NCBI RefSeq assembly: GCF_016586355.1
Contig: NZ_BLYI01000013.1
Span: 1-61,525 of the forward strand
Direction of reading: 5' to 3'
Length of the DNA: 61,525 bases
Source: Anaerostipes butyraticus
GTDB lineage: Bacteria > Bacillota > Clostridia > Lachnospirales > Lachnospiraceae
The notes under the pieces are model-generated. The model did no database searches and was not told the DNA's origin. It was given only the letters and a program-made list of their open reading frames with translations. Shown here piece after piece: positions 51,997 to 61,469 of the stretch. Both the position numbers and the translations under genes were made by a program. Positions within the stretch are counted from its first letter, which is position 1. The number at the start of each line of letters is the position of its first letter.

Positions 51997-52674
51997 ATGG
52001 AACAATACAAGAAAGATTTTATTGAGTTTATGATTGACTGCAATGTCTTAAAATTTGGAGATTTCGTAACCAAGAGCGGAAGAAATACACCGTTTTTTGT
52101 AAATACAGGATTTTATCGTACAGGTTCACAGCTTCGCCGGCTGGGAGAATATTACGCAAAGGCGATTGAAGCAAAATTCGGGTTTGATTTTGACGTATTA
52201 TTCGGACCGGCATATAAAGGAATCCCGCTGAGTGTGGCGGCATCCATTGCCATTTCTGAAAAATATGACAAAGATATTCGTTACTGTGCGAACCGGAAGG
52301 AAGTAAAAGATCACGGAGATAAGGGAATCCTTCTTGGAAGCCCGATTGAAGACGGGGATAAAGTTGTGATCATCGAGGATGTGACAACAGCCGGAACTTC
52401 AATCCAGGAAACACTTCCGATCGTAAAAGCACAGGGAGATGTGGACGTTCTGGGACTGGTTGTTTCTGTAGACCGGATGGAGCGCGGACAGGGAGAGAAG
52501 AGTGCCCTGGATGAGATCCATGAAAAATATGGTCTGGAGACAACTGCGATCGTGACAATGGCGGAAGTAGTGGAACATTTATATAATAAGCCATATAAAG
52601 GAAAAGTTATTATTGATGATACATTAAAAGAGGCCATCGATGCATACTATGAAAAGTATGGTGTAAAACATTAA
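51997..52674 (+). CDS. pyrE: Orotate phosphoribosyltransferase
   Basis: A 225-residue enzyme that joins orotate to PRPP to make OMP. The start at 51997 is 10 bases after AGGAGG. The PRPP-binding motif is VVIIEDVTTAGTSIQET; FGPAYKGIPLSV and KSGRNTPFFVNTGFY are also typical. It is ~5 kb away from pyrF-pyrK-pyrD and has its own promoter. Confidence 0.96.
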   Translation: MEQYKKDFIEFMIDCNVLKFGDFVTKSGRNTPFFVNTGFYRTGSQLRRLGEYYAKAIEAKFGFDFDVLFGPAYKGIPLSVAASIAISEKYDKDIRYCANRKEVKDHGDKGILLGSPIEDGDKVVIIEDVTTAGTSIQETLPIVKAQGDVDVLGLVVSVDRMERGQGEKSALDEIHEKYGLETTAIVTMAEVVEHLYNKPYKGKVIIDDTLKEAIDAYYEKYGVKH

Positions 52675-52683
52675 GGATGGGTT

Positions 52684-53193
52684 TTGGTGACAGTGAAAAA
52701 GAAAAAAGCAGTTCGTTTGGGAGCGAGGGTATTTTTTTACCTTTATATTATTATCATGTTCTATTTTGTGCTGCTGAGTGAGAGATATGGGAGGGAGACT
52801 GGATATCAGACCTCCCATGTTAATTTGGTTTTATTTAAAGAAATCCAAAGATTCTGGAATTACCGGCATCTTTTGTCTCCGGAGGCAGTGATTACAAATC
52901 TTTTTGGCAATATATTTGCGTTCAGCCCGTTTGGTTTTATGATTCCGATTATTTCAAAGAAAGCAAAAGGAGTCATTGCGGCTGTTTTTTCTACCTTTAT
53001 GTTCAGTCTGCTGATCGAAAGCTGCCAGCTTGTAATGAAAGTCGGAGTTTTTGATGTAGATGACCTTCTCCTGAATACGGTGGGAGGTCTGATCGGATAT
53101 CTGGCATACTGGGTATCTTTAAAAGGATATCATTTTTCACAAAAAAGAAAACAAAAGAATTATAATAGCAAGAAGGAAGAAGGCAGAAGATGA
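52684..53193 (+). CDS. VanZ-like membrane protein
   Basis: A 169-residue protein of the VanZ family, with four hydrophobic segments. LFGNIFAFSPFGFMIPII, FSLLIESCQLVMKVGVFDVD and DLLLNTVGGLIGYLAYW are the recurrent VanZ blocks. VanZ gives slight teicoplanin resistance; most chromosomal homologues have no known role. The start is a TTG at 52684 or GTG at 52687; both are in frame with AAGGATGG upstream. It is ten bases after pyrE and overlaps the next gene by four. Confidence 0.85.
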   Translation: MVTVKKKKAVRLGARVFFYLYIIIMFYFVLLSERYGRETGYQTSHVNLVLFKEIQRFWNYRHLLSPEAVITNLFGNIFAFSPFGFMIPIISKKAKGVIAAVFSTFMFSLLIESCQLVMKVGVFDVDDLLLNTVGGLIGYLAYWVSLKGYHFSQKRKQKNYNSKKEEGRR

Positions 53194-53522
53194 AGAAAAG
53201 CAGGAAAAAGAGTTTTGCGTATCGTCCGTCTGACCGGGTAGTATCCCGAATATCTGCAGTCTCCAGTATTTTGGGGATCTTAGGGATTCTGGGATATATT
53301 GTGCTGATTTTCGGTTCTTTCCAGGCATCTGGAAACGGAAGTGTCTGGTACGGACTGGGAGGCTGGGCCATTCTTGTATGTGCCGCTGCAGGCATGTACT
53401 GTGCAGTCAGAAGTTTTGAGGATACAGCGGCCATGGCAGTCTGGAAGATTGTCGGATGTGTTACAAATGGAATTGTGCTGCTGTTTTCCCTGATTATTTT
53501 TATTCTCGGGCTGATTGCATAG
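53190..53522 (+). CDS. Small three-helix membrane protein, unknown
   Basis: A 110-residue protein with a basic N-terminus (MKKSRKKSFAYRPSDRVVSR) and three hydrophobic segments (about 22-42, 55-70 and 84-108). I do not recognise the family with confidence. The start overlaps the VanZ-like stop (ATGA), so the two are co-translated and may work together at the membrane. Confidence 0.7.
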   Translation: MKKSRKKSFAYRPSDRVVSRISAVSSILGILGILGYIVLIFGSFQASGNGSVWYGLGGWAILVCAAAGMYCAVRSFEDTAAMAVWKIVGCVTNGIVLLFSLIIFILGLIA

Positions 53523-53551
53523 ACAGCCTGTGTACAATGTTGGAGGAAAAG

Positions 53552-54145
53552 ATGACAAGATTAGAACAGCAGATGGACTTTATCGTAGAGATCGATCAGT
53601 TAAAAGAGATTACCCGCCAGACTTACATTTCCAGCGGAGAGCGGAAAGAGACAGATGCTGAGCATGCATGGCATTTCGCGATCATGGCGGTTCTTCTGGC
53701 AGAATATGCCAATGAGCCGGTAGATTTACTAAAAGTGATCAAAATGGCTCTGATTCATGATCTGGTGGAAATCGACGCAGGAGATACATATCTCTATGAT
53801 GAAGAAGGAGCAAAGACGAAAGCGGAACGGGAAAATAAGGCGGCAGAAAGATTGTTTCATCTGCTTCCGGACGACCAGGGAAAGGAATTTGATTCTATCT
53901 GGAGAGAATTTGAAGAACGAAAGACGCCGGAAGCCAGATTTGCGGCATCGCTGGACCGGCTTCAGCCAATTCTTCTCAATGACGCCACTGACGGAAAAGC
54001 ATGGGAGGAACATGGAATCACAGAAGAACAGGTAAGAAAGCAGAATCAGCATGTGAAAGAAGGTTCTGTCCGGATATGGGAATATTTACAGAAGATTTTT
54101 GACAAAAATATAGAAAAAGGAAAAATTCAAAGGAGTTCATCATGA
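53552..54145 (+). CDS. HD-domain hydrolase, YfbR/HDDC2-like
   Basis: A 197-residue HD phosphohydrolase resembling 5'-deoxynucleotidase YfbR and HDDC2. His in DAEHAWHFAIMA, the HD pair in ALIHDLVEIDAGD and Asp in ASLDRLQPIL form the metal site. The start at 53552 is chosen after GGAGGAAAAG; the longer frame begins inside the upstream gene. Likely substrates are deoxynucleoside monophosphates. It overlaps the M29 gene by four bases. Confidence 0.85.
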   Translation: MTRLEQQMDFIVEIDQLKEITRQTYISSGERKETDAEHAWHFAIMAVLLAEYANEPVDLLKVIKMALIHDLVEIDAGDTYLYDEEGAKTKAERENKAAERLFHLLPDDQGKEFDSIWREFEERKTPEARFAASLDRLQPILLNDATDGKAWEEHGITEEQVRKQNQHVKEGSVRIWEYLQKIFDKNIEKGKIQRSSS

Positions 54146-56175
54146 GTGGAATTTTGCAGGAGAGACATGAATTAAACAGAGACGGCCTGGAACAGGTACG
54201 GAAAAACTGTGAAAAAACAAATGAGTTTTCCGGATTCTTTCAGGAAACAGCGCAGATGCTGCAGTACCTCAATGGAATTTACGATGTTCCGGTCAAATCT
54301 TTTGATCAGCTGAAGCAATGGAATCAGGAATGGTATGGACAGATTCGTCCGGGAATCTATGAAACCGGATACGGGAATCCGGCGTTTAGCGTAGAAAAAT
54401 TCGGAAAGGAGTATGGCCGGATTTTCAGTTTCCTTTATGCGGAGATGCGAAGCGGATTTATAGATGCCATCGAAGGAAGACTGTTTGATCTGGTAATCCT
54501 GAATGAGCTATTCCTGGAAATTTATCAGGTATTTCAGGAAGGCGACGCGTCCCCGGAGAGAATCAAAAAAATTATTTTTGACCATATGAGAGATTACAGC
54601 AGTGATATTTTTGAATACCGGATCCGGGAACAGCTAGATCCTTCTTTAGATTTTGCTGTTAAGATCGTTATGGAATCTGATCTTCAAAATCCGGATTTCC
54701 TTTATCAGTATGGAGAGTATATTTCCGAAAATGAGATCAGAACTCTGGAATATTTAAACAGCCTTCCGAAGGAAAAACTTCAGGCGATTGCCAGAACCTA
54801 TGTGGAAGGCTTTCATGAAGGATTTATCGTAAACAATATCGATATGAGCCGGAAACGTACGGTAAACATCCGTTATACGATCGGATTTGAGCCGGTGATC
54901 CGGGAAGCGGTGCTTCAGTTTGAGGAAATCGGACTTTCGCCGGTCATTTATCGCAGCGGGCATTCAAGCCTGACGAAAGGCCTGGTAAAAGTAGGATATG
55001 TGTCAACGAGCCCGAATCCTCAGTACGAGTATGACCACCGGTACGATCAGGCGCTTTATTTTGACAACCGGTTTATGCAGCATAAATTAGAGTGTTACCG
55101 TAATTCTTACGAAAAATGGAAGGAGGAGGCTGCGGTTCTGGCGGGACCGGCATGCATGGAGACTTTTGGGGAGAAACCATTCCTTCCGGAAAATAAAGAA
55201 GCAAACCTGCGTCTGTCTGACCGGCAGCAGGAATTATCGGTAGAATTCCAGAAAAAATCATCGGAGATTGTAAATGAGTATATCAAACCGGATGAGAGAA
55301 GCTTTACGATCATTGCTTATCCGATTCCGGAAATCGGGGATCAGTTTGAGGAGATCTTTGAAGAAGTCGTAAAAGTCAATACCCTGGATCAAAATAAATA
55401 CCGTGAGATTCAGCAGCATCTGATTGATGCTCTTGACCGTGCGGTGGAAGTGCACATCAAAGGTACGGGAGAAAACCAGACAGATCTTTATGTGTCAATG
55501 CATGAAATGGAAGATCCGGAAAAGCAGACAAATTTCGAGAACTGTCTGGCTGATGTAAATATCCCGGTAGGAGAAGTATTTACGTCACCGAAACTTGCGG
55601 GAACCAATGGAATCCTGCATGTTGGGGAAGTGTATTTAAGGGATCTGAAATTTATCGATCTGAAACTTGAATTCAAAGATGGAAAAATCGTATCTTATAC
55701 CTGCGGCAATTTCCAGGAAGAAGAAGCAAATCAGGCGCTGATCAAAGAGAGTATTCTGTACAACAGAGAGACTCTGCCAATGGGAGAGTTCGCCATTGGA
55801 ACCAATACTACGGCCTATGCTATGGCAAAGAAATATGACATTTTATATCAGCTGCCGATTCTGATCGTAGAAAAGATGGGGCCGCATTTTGCAGTTGGAG
55901 ATACCTGTTACAGCCACAGCGAAGATACGAAGGTTTATAATCCGGACGGCAAGGAAATCAGTGCGAAACATAATGAATGTTCCATTGAAGGAGAGTATTT
56001 CCAGTGCCATACGGACATTACGATTCCTTACGAAGAACTGGGAGAGATTACAGCAATTGAACTCGGAGGAAAAGAAGTTCCGGTAATCCGGAATGGAAGA
56101 TTTGTTCTTCCTGGTACGGAAACACTCAATGAACCATTGACGGACATCGGACAAGTTAGTAAAATGAAAAGATAA
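54142..56175 (+). CDS. M29-family aminopeptidase with long N-terminal extension
   Basis: A 677-residue protein. The C-terminal ~400 residues match M29 metallo-aminopeptidases, with both metal Glu sites (NIPVGEVFTSPK; LPMGEFAIGTN) and the later His, Tyr, His and Asp ligands in EKMGPHFAVGDTCYSHSED and QCHTDITI. Classic AmpS/AmpT proteins are ~410 residues, so the first ~270 residues (helical, FSFLYAEMRSGFIDAIEGRL) are an added domain of unknown role. It is co-translated with the HD hydrolase. Confidence 0.82.
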   Translation: MSGILQERHELNRDGLEQVRKNCEKTNEFSGFFQETAQMLQYLNGIYDVPVKSFDQLKQWNQEWYGQIRPGIYETGYGNPAFSVEKFGKEYGRIFSFLYAEMRSGFIDAIEGRLFDLVILNELFLEIYQVFQEGDASPERIKKIIFDHMRDYSSDIFEYRIREQLDPSLDFAVKIVMESDLQNPDFLYQYGEYISENEIRTLEYLNSLPKEKLQAIARTYVEGFHEGFIVNNIDMSRKRTVNIRYTIGFEPVIREAVLQFEEIGLSPVIYRSGHSSLTKGLVKVGYVSTSPNPQYEYDHRYDQALYFDNRFMQHKLECYRNSYEKWKEEAAVLAGPACMETFGEKPFLPENKEANLRLSDRQQELSVEFQKKSSEIVNEYIKPDERSFTIIAYPIPEIGDQFEEIFEEVVKVNTLDQNKYREIQQHLIDALDRAVEVHIKGTGENQTDLYVSMHEMEDPEKQTNFENCLADVNIPVGEVFTSPKLAGTNGILHVGEVYLRDLKFIDLKLEFKDGKIVSYTCGNFQEEEANQALIKESILYNRETLPMGEFAIGTNTTAYAMAKKYDILYQLPILIVEKMGPHFAVGDTCYSHSEDTKVYNPDGKEISAKHNECSIEGEYFQCHTDITIPYEELGEITAIELGGKEVPVIRNGRFVLPGTETLNEPLTDIGQVSKMKR

Positions 56176-56221
56176 AGAGAATCTAAAGATTGATGCAATA
56201 AGAAAAAAGGAGAAAGAAAAA

Positions 56222-56725
56222 ATGGCAAAAGTAGCAATTGTTATGGGCAGCGACTCTGATATGCCGGTTATGAGAAAGGCGGCAGAATTTTTAGAGGAAA
56301 TGGGAATCGATTTTGAGATGACAATCATTTCTGCGCACAGAGAGCCGGACATATTTTTTGAGTGGGCAAAAGGTGCAGAAGACCGCGGAGTGAAGGTTAT
56401 CATTGCCGGTGCAGGAAAAGCAGCTCATCTTCCGGGAATGTGCGCGGCATTATTCCCAATGCCGGTTATTGGAATCCCAATGAAAACATCCGATCTTGGA
56501 GGCGTTGATTCCTTATATTCTATCGTTCAGATGCCATCCGGAATCCCGGTTGCTACCGTAGCGATCAATGGAGGACAGAATGCCGGAATTCTTGCGGCTA
56601 AGATCCTTGCGGCATCTGATCCGGAACTTCTGGCTAAATTAAAAGATTACAGCGAGACGATGAAAAACTCTGTTGTTGCAAAGGCAGAGAAACTGGATCA
56701 GGTAGGATATAAAAATTATGAATAA
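56222..56725 (+). CDS. purE: N5-carboxyaminoimidazole ribonucleotide mutase
   Basis: A 167-residue PurE class I enzyme of purine synthesis. The N-terminal [20 protein letters not shown], the SAHREPD motif and [13 protein letters not shown] are diagnostic. It starts a purE-purM-purN-(NlpC/P60)-purD operon; no purK is next to it. Confidence 0.97.
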   Translation: MAKVAIVMGSDSDMPVMRKAAEFLEEMGIDFEMTIISAHREPDIFFEWAKGAEDRGVKVIIAGAGKAAHLPGMCAALFPMPVIGIPMKTSDLGGVDSLYSIVQMPSGIPVATVAINGGQNAGILAAKILAASDPELLAKLKDYSETMKNSVVAKAEKLDQVGYKNYE

Positions 56726-56790
56726 GAGGATTTCAGAACGAAATCCGGACAGCCAAAGATATTTTAGATCATTTAGGAGGATTACAGCAA

Positions 56791-57816
56791 ATGGATTATA
56801 AGAAAGCAGGAGTGGATATTGAGGCAGGATATAAGTCTGTCGAGCTTATGAAAAAGCATGTACAGTCAACGATGAGAGAGGAAGTCCTGACGAATATCGG
56901 TGGATTTTCCGGCGCTTTTTCCATGAAAAAGTTTAAAGATATGGAAAACCCGACTCTGGTATCCGGTACAGACGGAGTCGGAACAAAACTGAAACTGGCA
57001 TTTATAATGGATAAGCATGATACCATCGGAATCGACTGCGTGGCGATGTGTGTTAATGATATTGCGTGTGCAGGGGGAGAACCGCTGTTCTTCCTGGATT
57101 ATATTGCCTGCGGCAAGAATTTTCCGGAAAAGATCGCAACCATCGTAAGCGGTGTGGCAGACGGATGCCGTCAGTCTGAAGCGGCGCTGATCGGAGGCGA
57201 AACAGCAGAGATGCCGGGATTCTATCCGGAGGATGAGTATGACCTGGCAGGGTTTGCCGTAGGTGTTGTGGATGAGAAAGATCTGATCACAGGAAAAGAT
57301 CTCAGGAAAGGAGATGTGCTGATCGGAATCGCTTCTTCAGGAATCCACAGCAATGGATATTCCCTGGTAAGAAAAGTATTCGAGATGACAGAAGAATCTT
57401 TAAATACATATTATGATGAACTTGGAAGCACGCTTGGAGAAGCGCTTCTGACTCCGACTAAAATTTATGTAAAAGCATTAAAAGCAGTAAAGAATGCAGG
57501 CGTTGTGATCAAAGGATGCAGCCACATTACAGGCGGCGGATTTTATGAGAATGTTCCTAGGATGCTTCCGGAAGGCGTAAGAGCAGTCGTACATAAAGAT
57601 TCTTATGAGGTTCCTGCAATCTTTAAGCTTCTGGCAGAAACCGGAGAGATTGATGAAAAAATGATGTACAACACTTACAATATGGGAATCGGAATGATGG
57701 TAGCGGTCGACAATAAAGATGTGGATGCGGCGCTGGAGGCCCTGAAAGAGGCAGGAGAGACAGCCTATGTTGTTGGTGAGATCGAGAATGGAGAAAAAGG
57801 AGTTACCGTATGTTAA
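56791..57816 (+). CDS. purM: Phosphoribosylformylglycinamidine cyclo-ligase
   Basis: A 341-residue AIR synthetase. [34 protein letters not shown] and [11 protein letters not shown] are the family signatures. The ribosome site is TTAGGAGGATTACAGCAA. Its last seven bases overlap purN. Confidence 0.98.
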   Translation: MDYKKAGVDIEAGYKSVELMKKHVQSTMREEVLTNIGGFSGAFSMKKFKDMENPTLVSGTDGVGTKLKLAFIMDKHDTIGIDCVAMCVNDIACAGGEPLFFLDYIACGKNFPEKIATIVSGVADGCRQSEAALIGGETAEMPGFYPEDEYDLAGFAVGVVDEKDLITGKDLRKGDVLIGIASSGIHSNGYSLVRKVFEMTEESLNTYYDELGSTLGEALLTPTKIYVKALKAVKNAGVVIKGCSHITGGGFYENVPRMLPEGVRAVVHKDSYEVPAIFKLLAETGEIDEKMMYNTYNMGIGMMVAVDNKDVDAALEALKEAGETAYVVGEIENGEKGVTVC

Positions 57817-58436
57817 AATTAGCGGTTCTTGTGTCCGGAGGCGGCACGAATCTGCAGGCAGTCATAGATGGGATTGAAGCGGGAACGATCACGAATGCAG
57901 TCATTGATGTGGTGATCAGCAACAATAAAAACGCTTATGCGCTGGAGCGGGCAAAAAAACATGGAATCGAAGCGAAAGCGATTTCTCCGAAAGATTATGA
58001 AACAAGGGATGCATTTAATGAAGCTTTGTATCAGGAACTGGCAGGGCGGGAGATTGATCTGATCGTGCTGGCAGGATGTCTGGTTGTGATTCCGGAAAAG
58101 ATCATAAAAGCATTTGAAAACAGGATCATTAATATTCATCCGTCTTTGATTCCATCATTCTGCGGAACCGGATATTACGGACTGAAAGTTCATGAAAAGG
58201 CTTTGGAGCGCGGTGTAAAAGTTTCCGGCGCTACCGTTCATTTTGTAGATGAAGGAACGGATACCGGCCCGATCATTGATCAAAAAGCCGTGTACGTGCA
58301 GGAAGGGGATACGCCGGAGATTCTGCAAAGAAGAATCATGGAAGAAGCAGAATGGATCATTATGCCGAAAGCGATTGATGATATCGCCAATGGCAGAATC
58401 CAGGTTGCGGATGGAAAGGTGGTCCGTAAATCCTGA
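57810..58436 (+). CDS. purN: Phosphoribosylglycinamide formyltransferase
   Basis: A 208-residue 10-formyl-THF-dependent GAR transformylase. [35 protein letters not shown] and the catalytic [18 protein letters not shown] with [13 protein letters not shown] are all present. Its TGA stop overlaps a probable CTG start of the NlpC/P60 gene. Confidence 0.97.
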   Translation: MLKLAVLVSGGGTNLQAVIDGIEAGTITNAVIDVVISNNKNAYALERAKKHGIEAKAISPKDYETRDAFNEALYQELAGREIDLIVLAGCLVVIPEKIIKAFENRIINIHPSLIPSFCGTGYYGLKVHEKALERGVKVSGATVHFVDEGTDTGPIIDQKAVYVQEGDTPEILQRRIMEEAEWIIMPKAIDDIANGRIQVADGKVVRKS

Positions 58437-59032
58437 GAAGAGGCAGAAAGAAATACTGGCTTCTGCCTGCCGCGGTACTTTTTGCAGCTGCGATCGCAGC
58501 AGGACCTTTGGCTCAAAAGAAGGATGCCGGGGATGCAAAAGAGACAGCAGTACAGAAGAGTGATAAAGATACAGCGGCGGAGCCGGTCGAGAAGCCGGCG
58601 AATCCTCAGGCGGCAGAAGCAGTAGATGAGGCGGTTCGGATTTATAAAGAACATCCGGCATACAGCCAGGCGAAACGGATGCAGGAAGGATATGTGGACT
58701 GCAGTTCCTATGTCTGGAGATGTTACGCCAAAGCAGGAATTTTTTTCGGGCAGAAAGAGTATGCGCCAACGGCAGCGGAGGCTGCCAGGTGGTGTCAGGA
58801 AAAAGGAGTCCTGCAGACGATCAGCAAGGAAGAAGGCCGGGACAAAACACTGCAGCCGGGCGATCTGATTTTCTATACGAAGCGGAAAGGGAACAACGGA
58901 CGCTTTCTGAATATCGCCCATGTTTCGATTTATATTGGAAACGGGAAGATGCTCCATGCGGACGGAGATTCTCCGGCCTATGGAGATCCATGGTACCGGG
59001 AAGCTGCAGCCTTTGGAAGGCCGTCAGAATAA
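58433..59032 (+). CDS. Secreted NlpC/P60 cell-wall hydrolase with probable CTG start
   Basis: A ~199-residue protein. Starting at CTG 58433 it has a textbook Sec signal peptide ([20 protein letters not shown], then AAGPLA). CTG overlaps the purN TGA stop as CTGA, copying the usual ATGA coupling, with AGGTGG upstream. The only other in-frame start, TTG at 58508, would remove the signal peptide. The catalytic domain has Cys in GYVDCSSYVWRCY and His in NIAHVSIYIGNGKMLHAD, typical of gamma-D-glutamyl-diamino acid endopeptidases. It sits inside the purine operon, an odd place for a wall enzyme. Confidence 0.75.
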   Translation: MRRGRKKYWLLPAAVLFAAAIAAGPLAQKKDAGDAKETAVQKSDKDTAAEPVEKPANPQAAEAVDEAVRIYKEHPAYSQAKRMQEGYVDCSSYVWRCYAKAGIFFGQKEYAPTAAEAARWCQEKGVLQTISKEEGRDKTLQPGDLIFYTKRKGNNGRFLNIAHVSIYIGNGKMLHADGDSPAYGDPWYREAAAFGRPSE

Positions 59033-59049
59033 GAGAAAGGAAAAAAGCA

Positions 59050-60321
59050 ATGAAGATTTTAATCGTAGGAAGCGGTGGAAGAGAACATGCAATTGCCTGG
59101 GCAGCCGCAAAGAGTCCAAAGACAGATAAGATTTACTGTGCTCCTGGAAACGCGGGAATCGCGGAGTTTGCGGAATGCGTGGACATTGGCGCCATGGAAT
59201 TTGATAAACTGGCAGCGTTTGCAAAAGAAAAAGAGATTGACCTGACGATCATTGGAATGGATGATCCTCTGGTGGGAGGGATTGTTGACGTGTTTGAGGC
59301 AGAAGGGCTTCGCGTCTTCGGACCACGCAAAAACGCAGCGATCATTGAAGGATCCAAAGCTTTTTCTAAAGATTTGATGAAAAAATATAATATTCCGACT
59401 GCAGCGTATGAGACATTTACAGATCCTGAAGAAGCTGTAAAATATCTGGAGACTGCGAAAATGCCGATCGTGCTGAAGGCCGATGGCCTGGCGCTTGGAA
59501 AAGGTGTTTTGATCTGTAAGGATCTGGAAGAAGCAAAAGCCGGTGTAAAGACACTGATGCTGGATAAACAGTTTGGCGACGCAGGAGATGAGATCGTAAT
59601 TGAAGAATTTATGACAGGACGCGAGGTATCTGTTCTGGCATTCTGCGATGGCAAAACGATCAAATGCATGACTTCCGCTCAGGATCACAAACGCGCAAAA
59701 GACGGAGATCAGGGACTCAATACCGGAGGAATGGGAACTTTTTCACCGAGTCCGTTCTATACCAAAGAGGTGGAAGATTTCTGTGAAAAGCATATTTACC
59801 AGCCGACGATGGACGCCATGGCAGCAGAGGGAAGACCGTTTACAGGAATTTTGTTCACCGGACTGATGCTGACAGAAGACGGACCGAAGGTTCTGGAATA
59901 TAATGCTCGATTTGGAGATCCGGAAGCCCAGGTTGTACTGCCTCGGATGAAAAATGATATGATTGAAGTTATGGAAGCCTGCATTGACGGCAGACTGGCA
60001 GATGTGGAACTGGAATTTGAAGACAATGCCGCAGTATGCGTTGTACTGGCATCTGACGGATATCCGGAAAAGTATGAGAAAGGATTCGAGATCAAAGGAC
60101 TCGATGCTTTTAAAGGAAAAGAAGGTTATTATGTATTCCATGCAGGAACGAAATTTGACGGAGACAAGATTGTAACCAACGGAGGACGTGTCCTTGGAGT
60201 AGTAGCCAAAGGGGACGATTTGAAAGCCGCAAGAGCAAACGCTTATGAAGCGACAGAATGGATTGATTTTGCCAATAAATATAAGAGAAATGATATTGGA
60301 AAAGCAATTGATGAGGCATAA
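59050..60321 (+). CDS. purD: Phosphoribosylamine--glycine ligase
   Basis: A 423-residue ATP-grasp enzyme (GAR synthetase). MKILIVGSGGREHAIAWA at the start, KADGLALGKGVLICKDLEEA and FGDPEAQVVLPRMKND are diagnostic. The frame extends upstream to 58720, but AAAGGAAAAAAGCA before 59050 and the standard N-terminus fix the start here. Last biosynthetic gene of the purine operon. Confidence 0.97.
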   Translation: MKILIVGSGGREHAIAWAAAKSPKTDKIYCAPGNAGIAEFAECVDIGAMEFDKLAAFAKEKEIDLTIIGMDDPLVGGIVDVFEAEGLRVFGPRKNAAIIEGSKAFSKDLMKKYNIPTAAYETFTDPEEAVKYLETAKMPIVLKADGLALGKGVLICKDLEEAKAGVKTLMLDKQFGDAGDEIVIEEFMTGREVSVLAFCDGKTIKCMTSAQDHKRAKDGDQGLNTGGMGTFSPSPFYTKEVEDFCEKHIYQPTMDAMAAEGRPFTGILFTGLMLTEDGPKVLEYNARFGDPEAQVVLPRMKNDMIEVMEACIDGRLADVELEFEDNAAVCVVLASDGYPEKYEKGFEIKGLDAFKGKEGYYVFHAGTKFDGDKIVTNGGRVLGVVAKGDDLKAARANAYEATEWIDFANKYKRNDIGKAIDEA

Positions 60322-60347
60322 GCGTCCGGTGAGAGAGGAAGTGGAAC

Positions 60348-61316
60348 ATGATTTGTCCGAATTGTAAAACAAAAAATGAAGATGGAGCGGCATTCTGCGC
60401 CAACTGCGGCATGAGTCTTTCTGACGATGATCAGCCAACGATTATGCAGGATGGACCGACGATCATGGAAACAGACGGCGGCGGATCAGGAAAACCGCCA
60501 AAAGACAAAAAGCAGAAGGAAACAGTGACAGAGCCGGTAAGATATCGCTCAGCCAAAGGAATCATCAGCGGTCTGTCTGCGCTGATTGTTGTTATGGCGC
60601 TGATGTTAGGGGTTGGTCTGTGGCAGGATAATTCTGCAAGCGGAGATACTGCATCTGCTACTACAGCAGCGAAAGATCAGGATGAGAGCAGCAGTGATTC
60701 CACTACGGCAGGAACAACAACAGAAAAAGCAGCTACAACAACGACAGAAGCTTCATCTGACGAGGATCTGCCGGATATCGAGGCACAGGATACGGTGGAT
60801 TATACCAACGTTCTGTATTTAAAAGGATACGAAACCTTCTCAGCAGATGGATATTCTTTTGGCTATCCAAAAGCTTTTTATAAAACTGTATCTAAGACCA
60901 GCAAAGGTTATCGGTTTGAAAGTGATGATAAATACGAATGGCTGGAATACTCAAAAGAGAAAATGTCAGGATCCCAGTCAACAGCGTCTGCGATCAGTTC
61001 GATCCGCAGAAATCTGAAAAATCGTCTCAATAAGGAAAATGACATTTTATACAAAGAAACAGGCGTCTGTATTATGGGCGGCGTGGAAAAGACAGATGAG
61101 GATCAGGCAATCTATTATCTTGCAAGGATACAGGGAAATTATATCTATACCATGGAGGTTGGATATAAATATCCGGATCCATCCAATAAAACAGAAAAAA
61201 ATCAGAGAGATTATTATGTAGACTGTCTTTACCGCTACTGCAGCTTTTCAGGAGGTACTTATTCACCGAGAAGTTACAGCACATTCCTGGATGGTGACAT
61301 GGGAACAAAAAAATAA
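60348..61316 (+). CDS. Zinc-ribbon single-pass membrane protein with extracellular domain
   Basis: A 322-residue protein of unknown function. The N-terminal zinc ribbon (MICPNCKTKNEDGAAFCANC) is followed by an acidic/basic linker, one transmembrane helix near residues 65-87 (IISGLSALIVVMALMLGVGL), a long Ser/Thr/Ala-rich linker (about 95-140) and a C-terminal folded domain (about 150-320). The ribbon would face the cytosol and the C-terminal domain the outside. It follows purD by 26 bases and may only share its transcript. Confidence 0.75.
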   Translation: MICPNCKTKNEDGAAFCANCGMSLSDDDQPTIMQDGPTIMETDGGGSGKPPKDKKQKETVTEPVRYRSAKGIISGLSALIVVMALMLGVGLWQDNSASGDTASATTAAKDQDESSSDSTTAGTTTEKAATTTTEASSDEDLPDIEAQDTVDYTNVLYLKGYETFSADGYSFGYPKAFYKTVSKTSKGYRFESDDKYEWLEYSKEKMSGSQSTASAISSIRRNLKNRLNKENDILYKETGVCIMGGVEKTDEDQAIYYLARIQGNYIYTMEVGYKYPDPSNKTEKNQRDYYVDCLYRYCSFSGGTYSPRSYSTFLDGDMGTKK

Positions 61317-61334
61317 CAGATATAAAGAAGCGGT

Positions 61335-61376
61335 ATCCCCGCCGGAGTCAATGAAGATTCCGGCGGGGATATTTTT
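61335..61376 (+). terminator. Terminator after the zinc-ribbon gene
   Basis: ATCCCCGCCGGA (61335-61346) and TCCGGCGGGGAT (61359-61370) form a perfect 12-bp stem followed by T. Confidence 0.93.
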
Positions 61377-61469
61377 CATTTACTGTGAAACATTAACTTT
61401 CAGGTAGCCAAAAAAGCGCAGACTACTCCCTGATAAATTTTAATGTCTTTTTAAACTTAACTGGAAATC

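Noticed and set aside
58720-59049. N-terminal extension of PurD
   Set aside because: The extension is an out-of-frame reading of the NlpC/P60 gene; PurD proteins begin with the MKILIVGSGGREHA-type strand at 59050.
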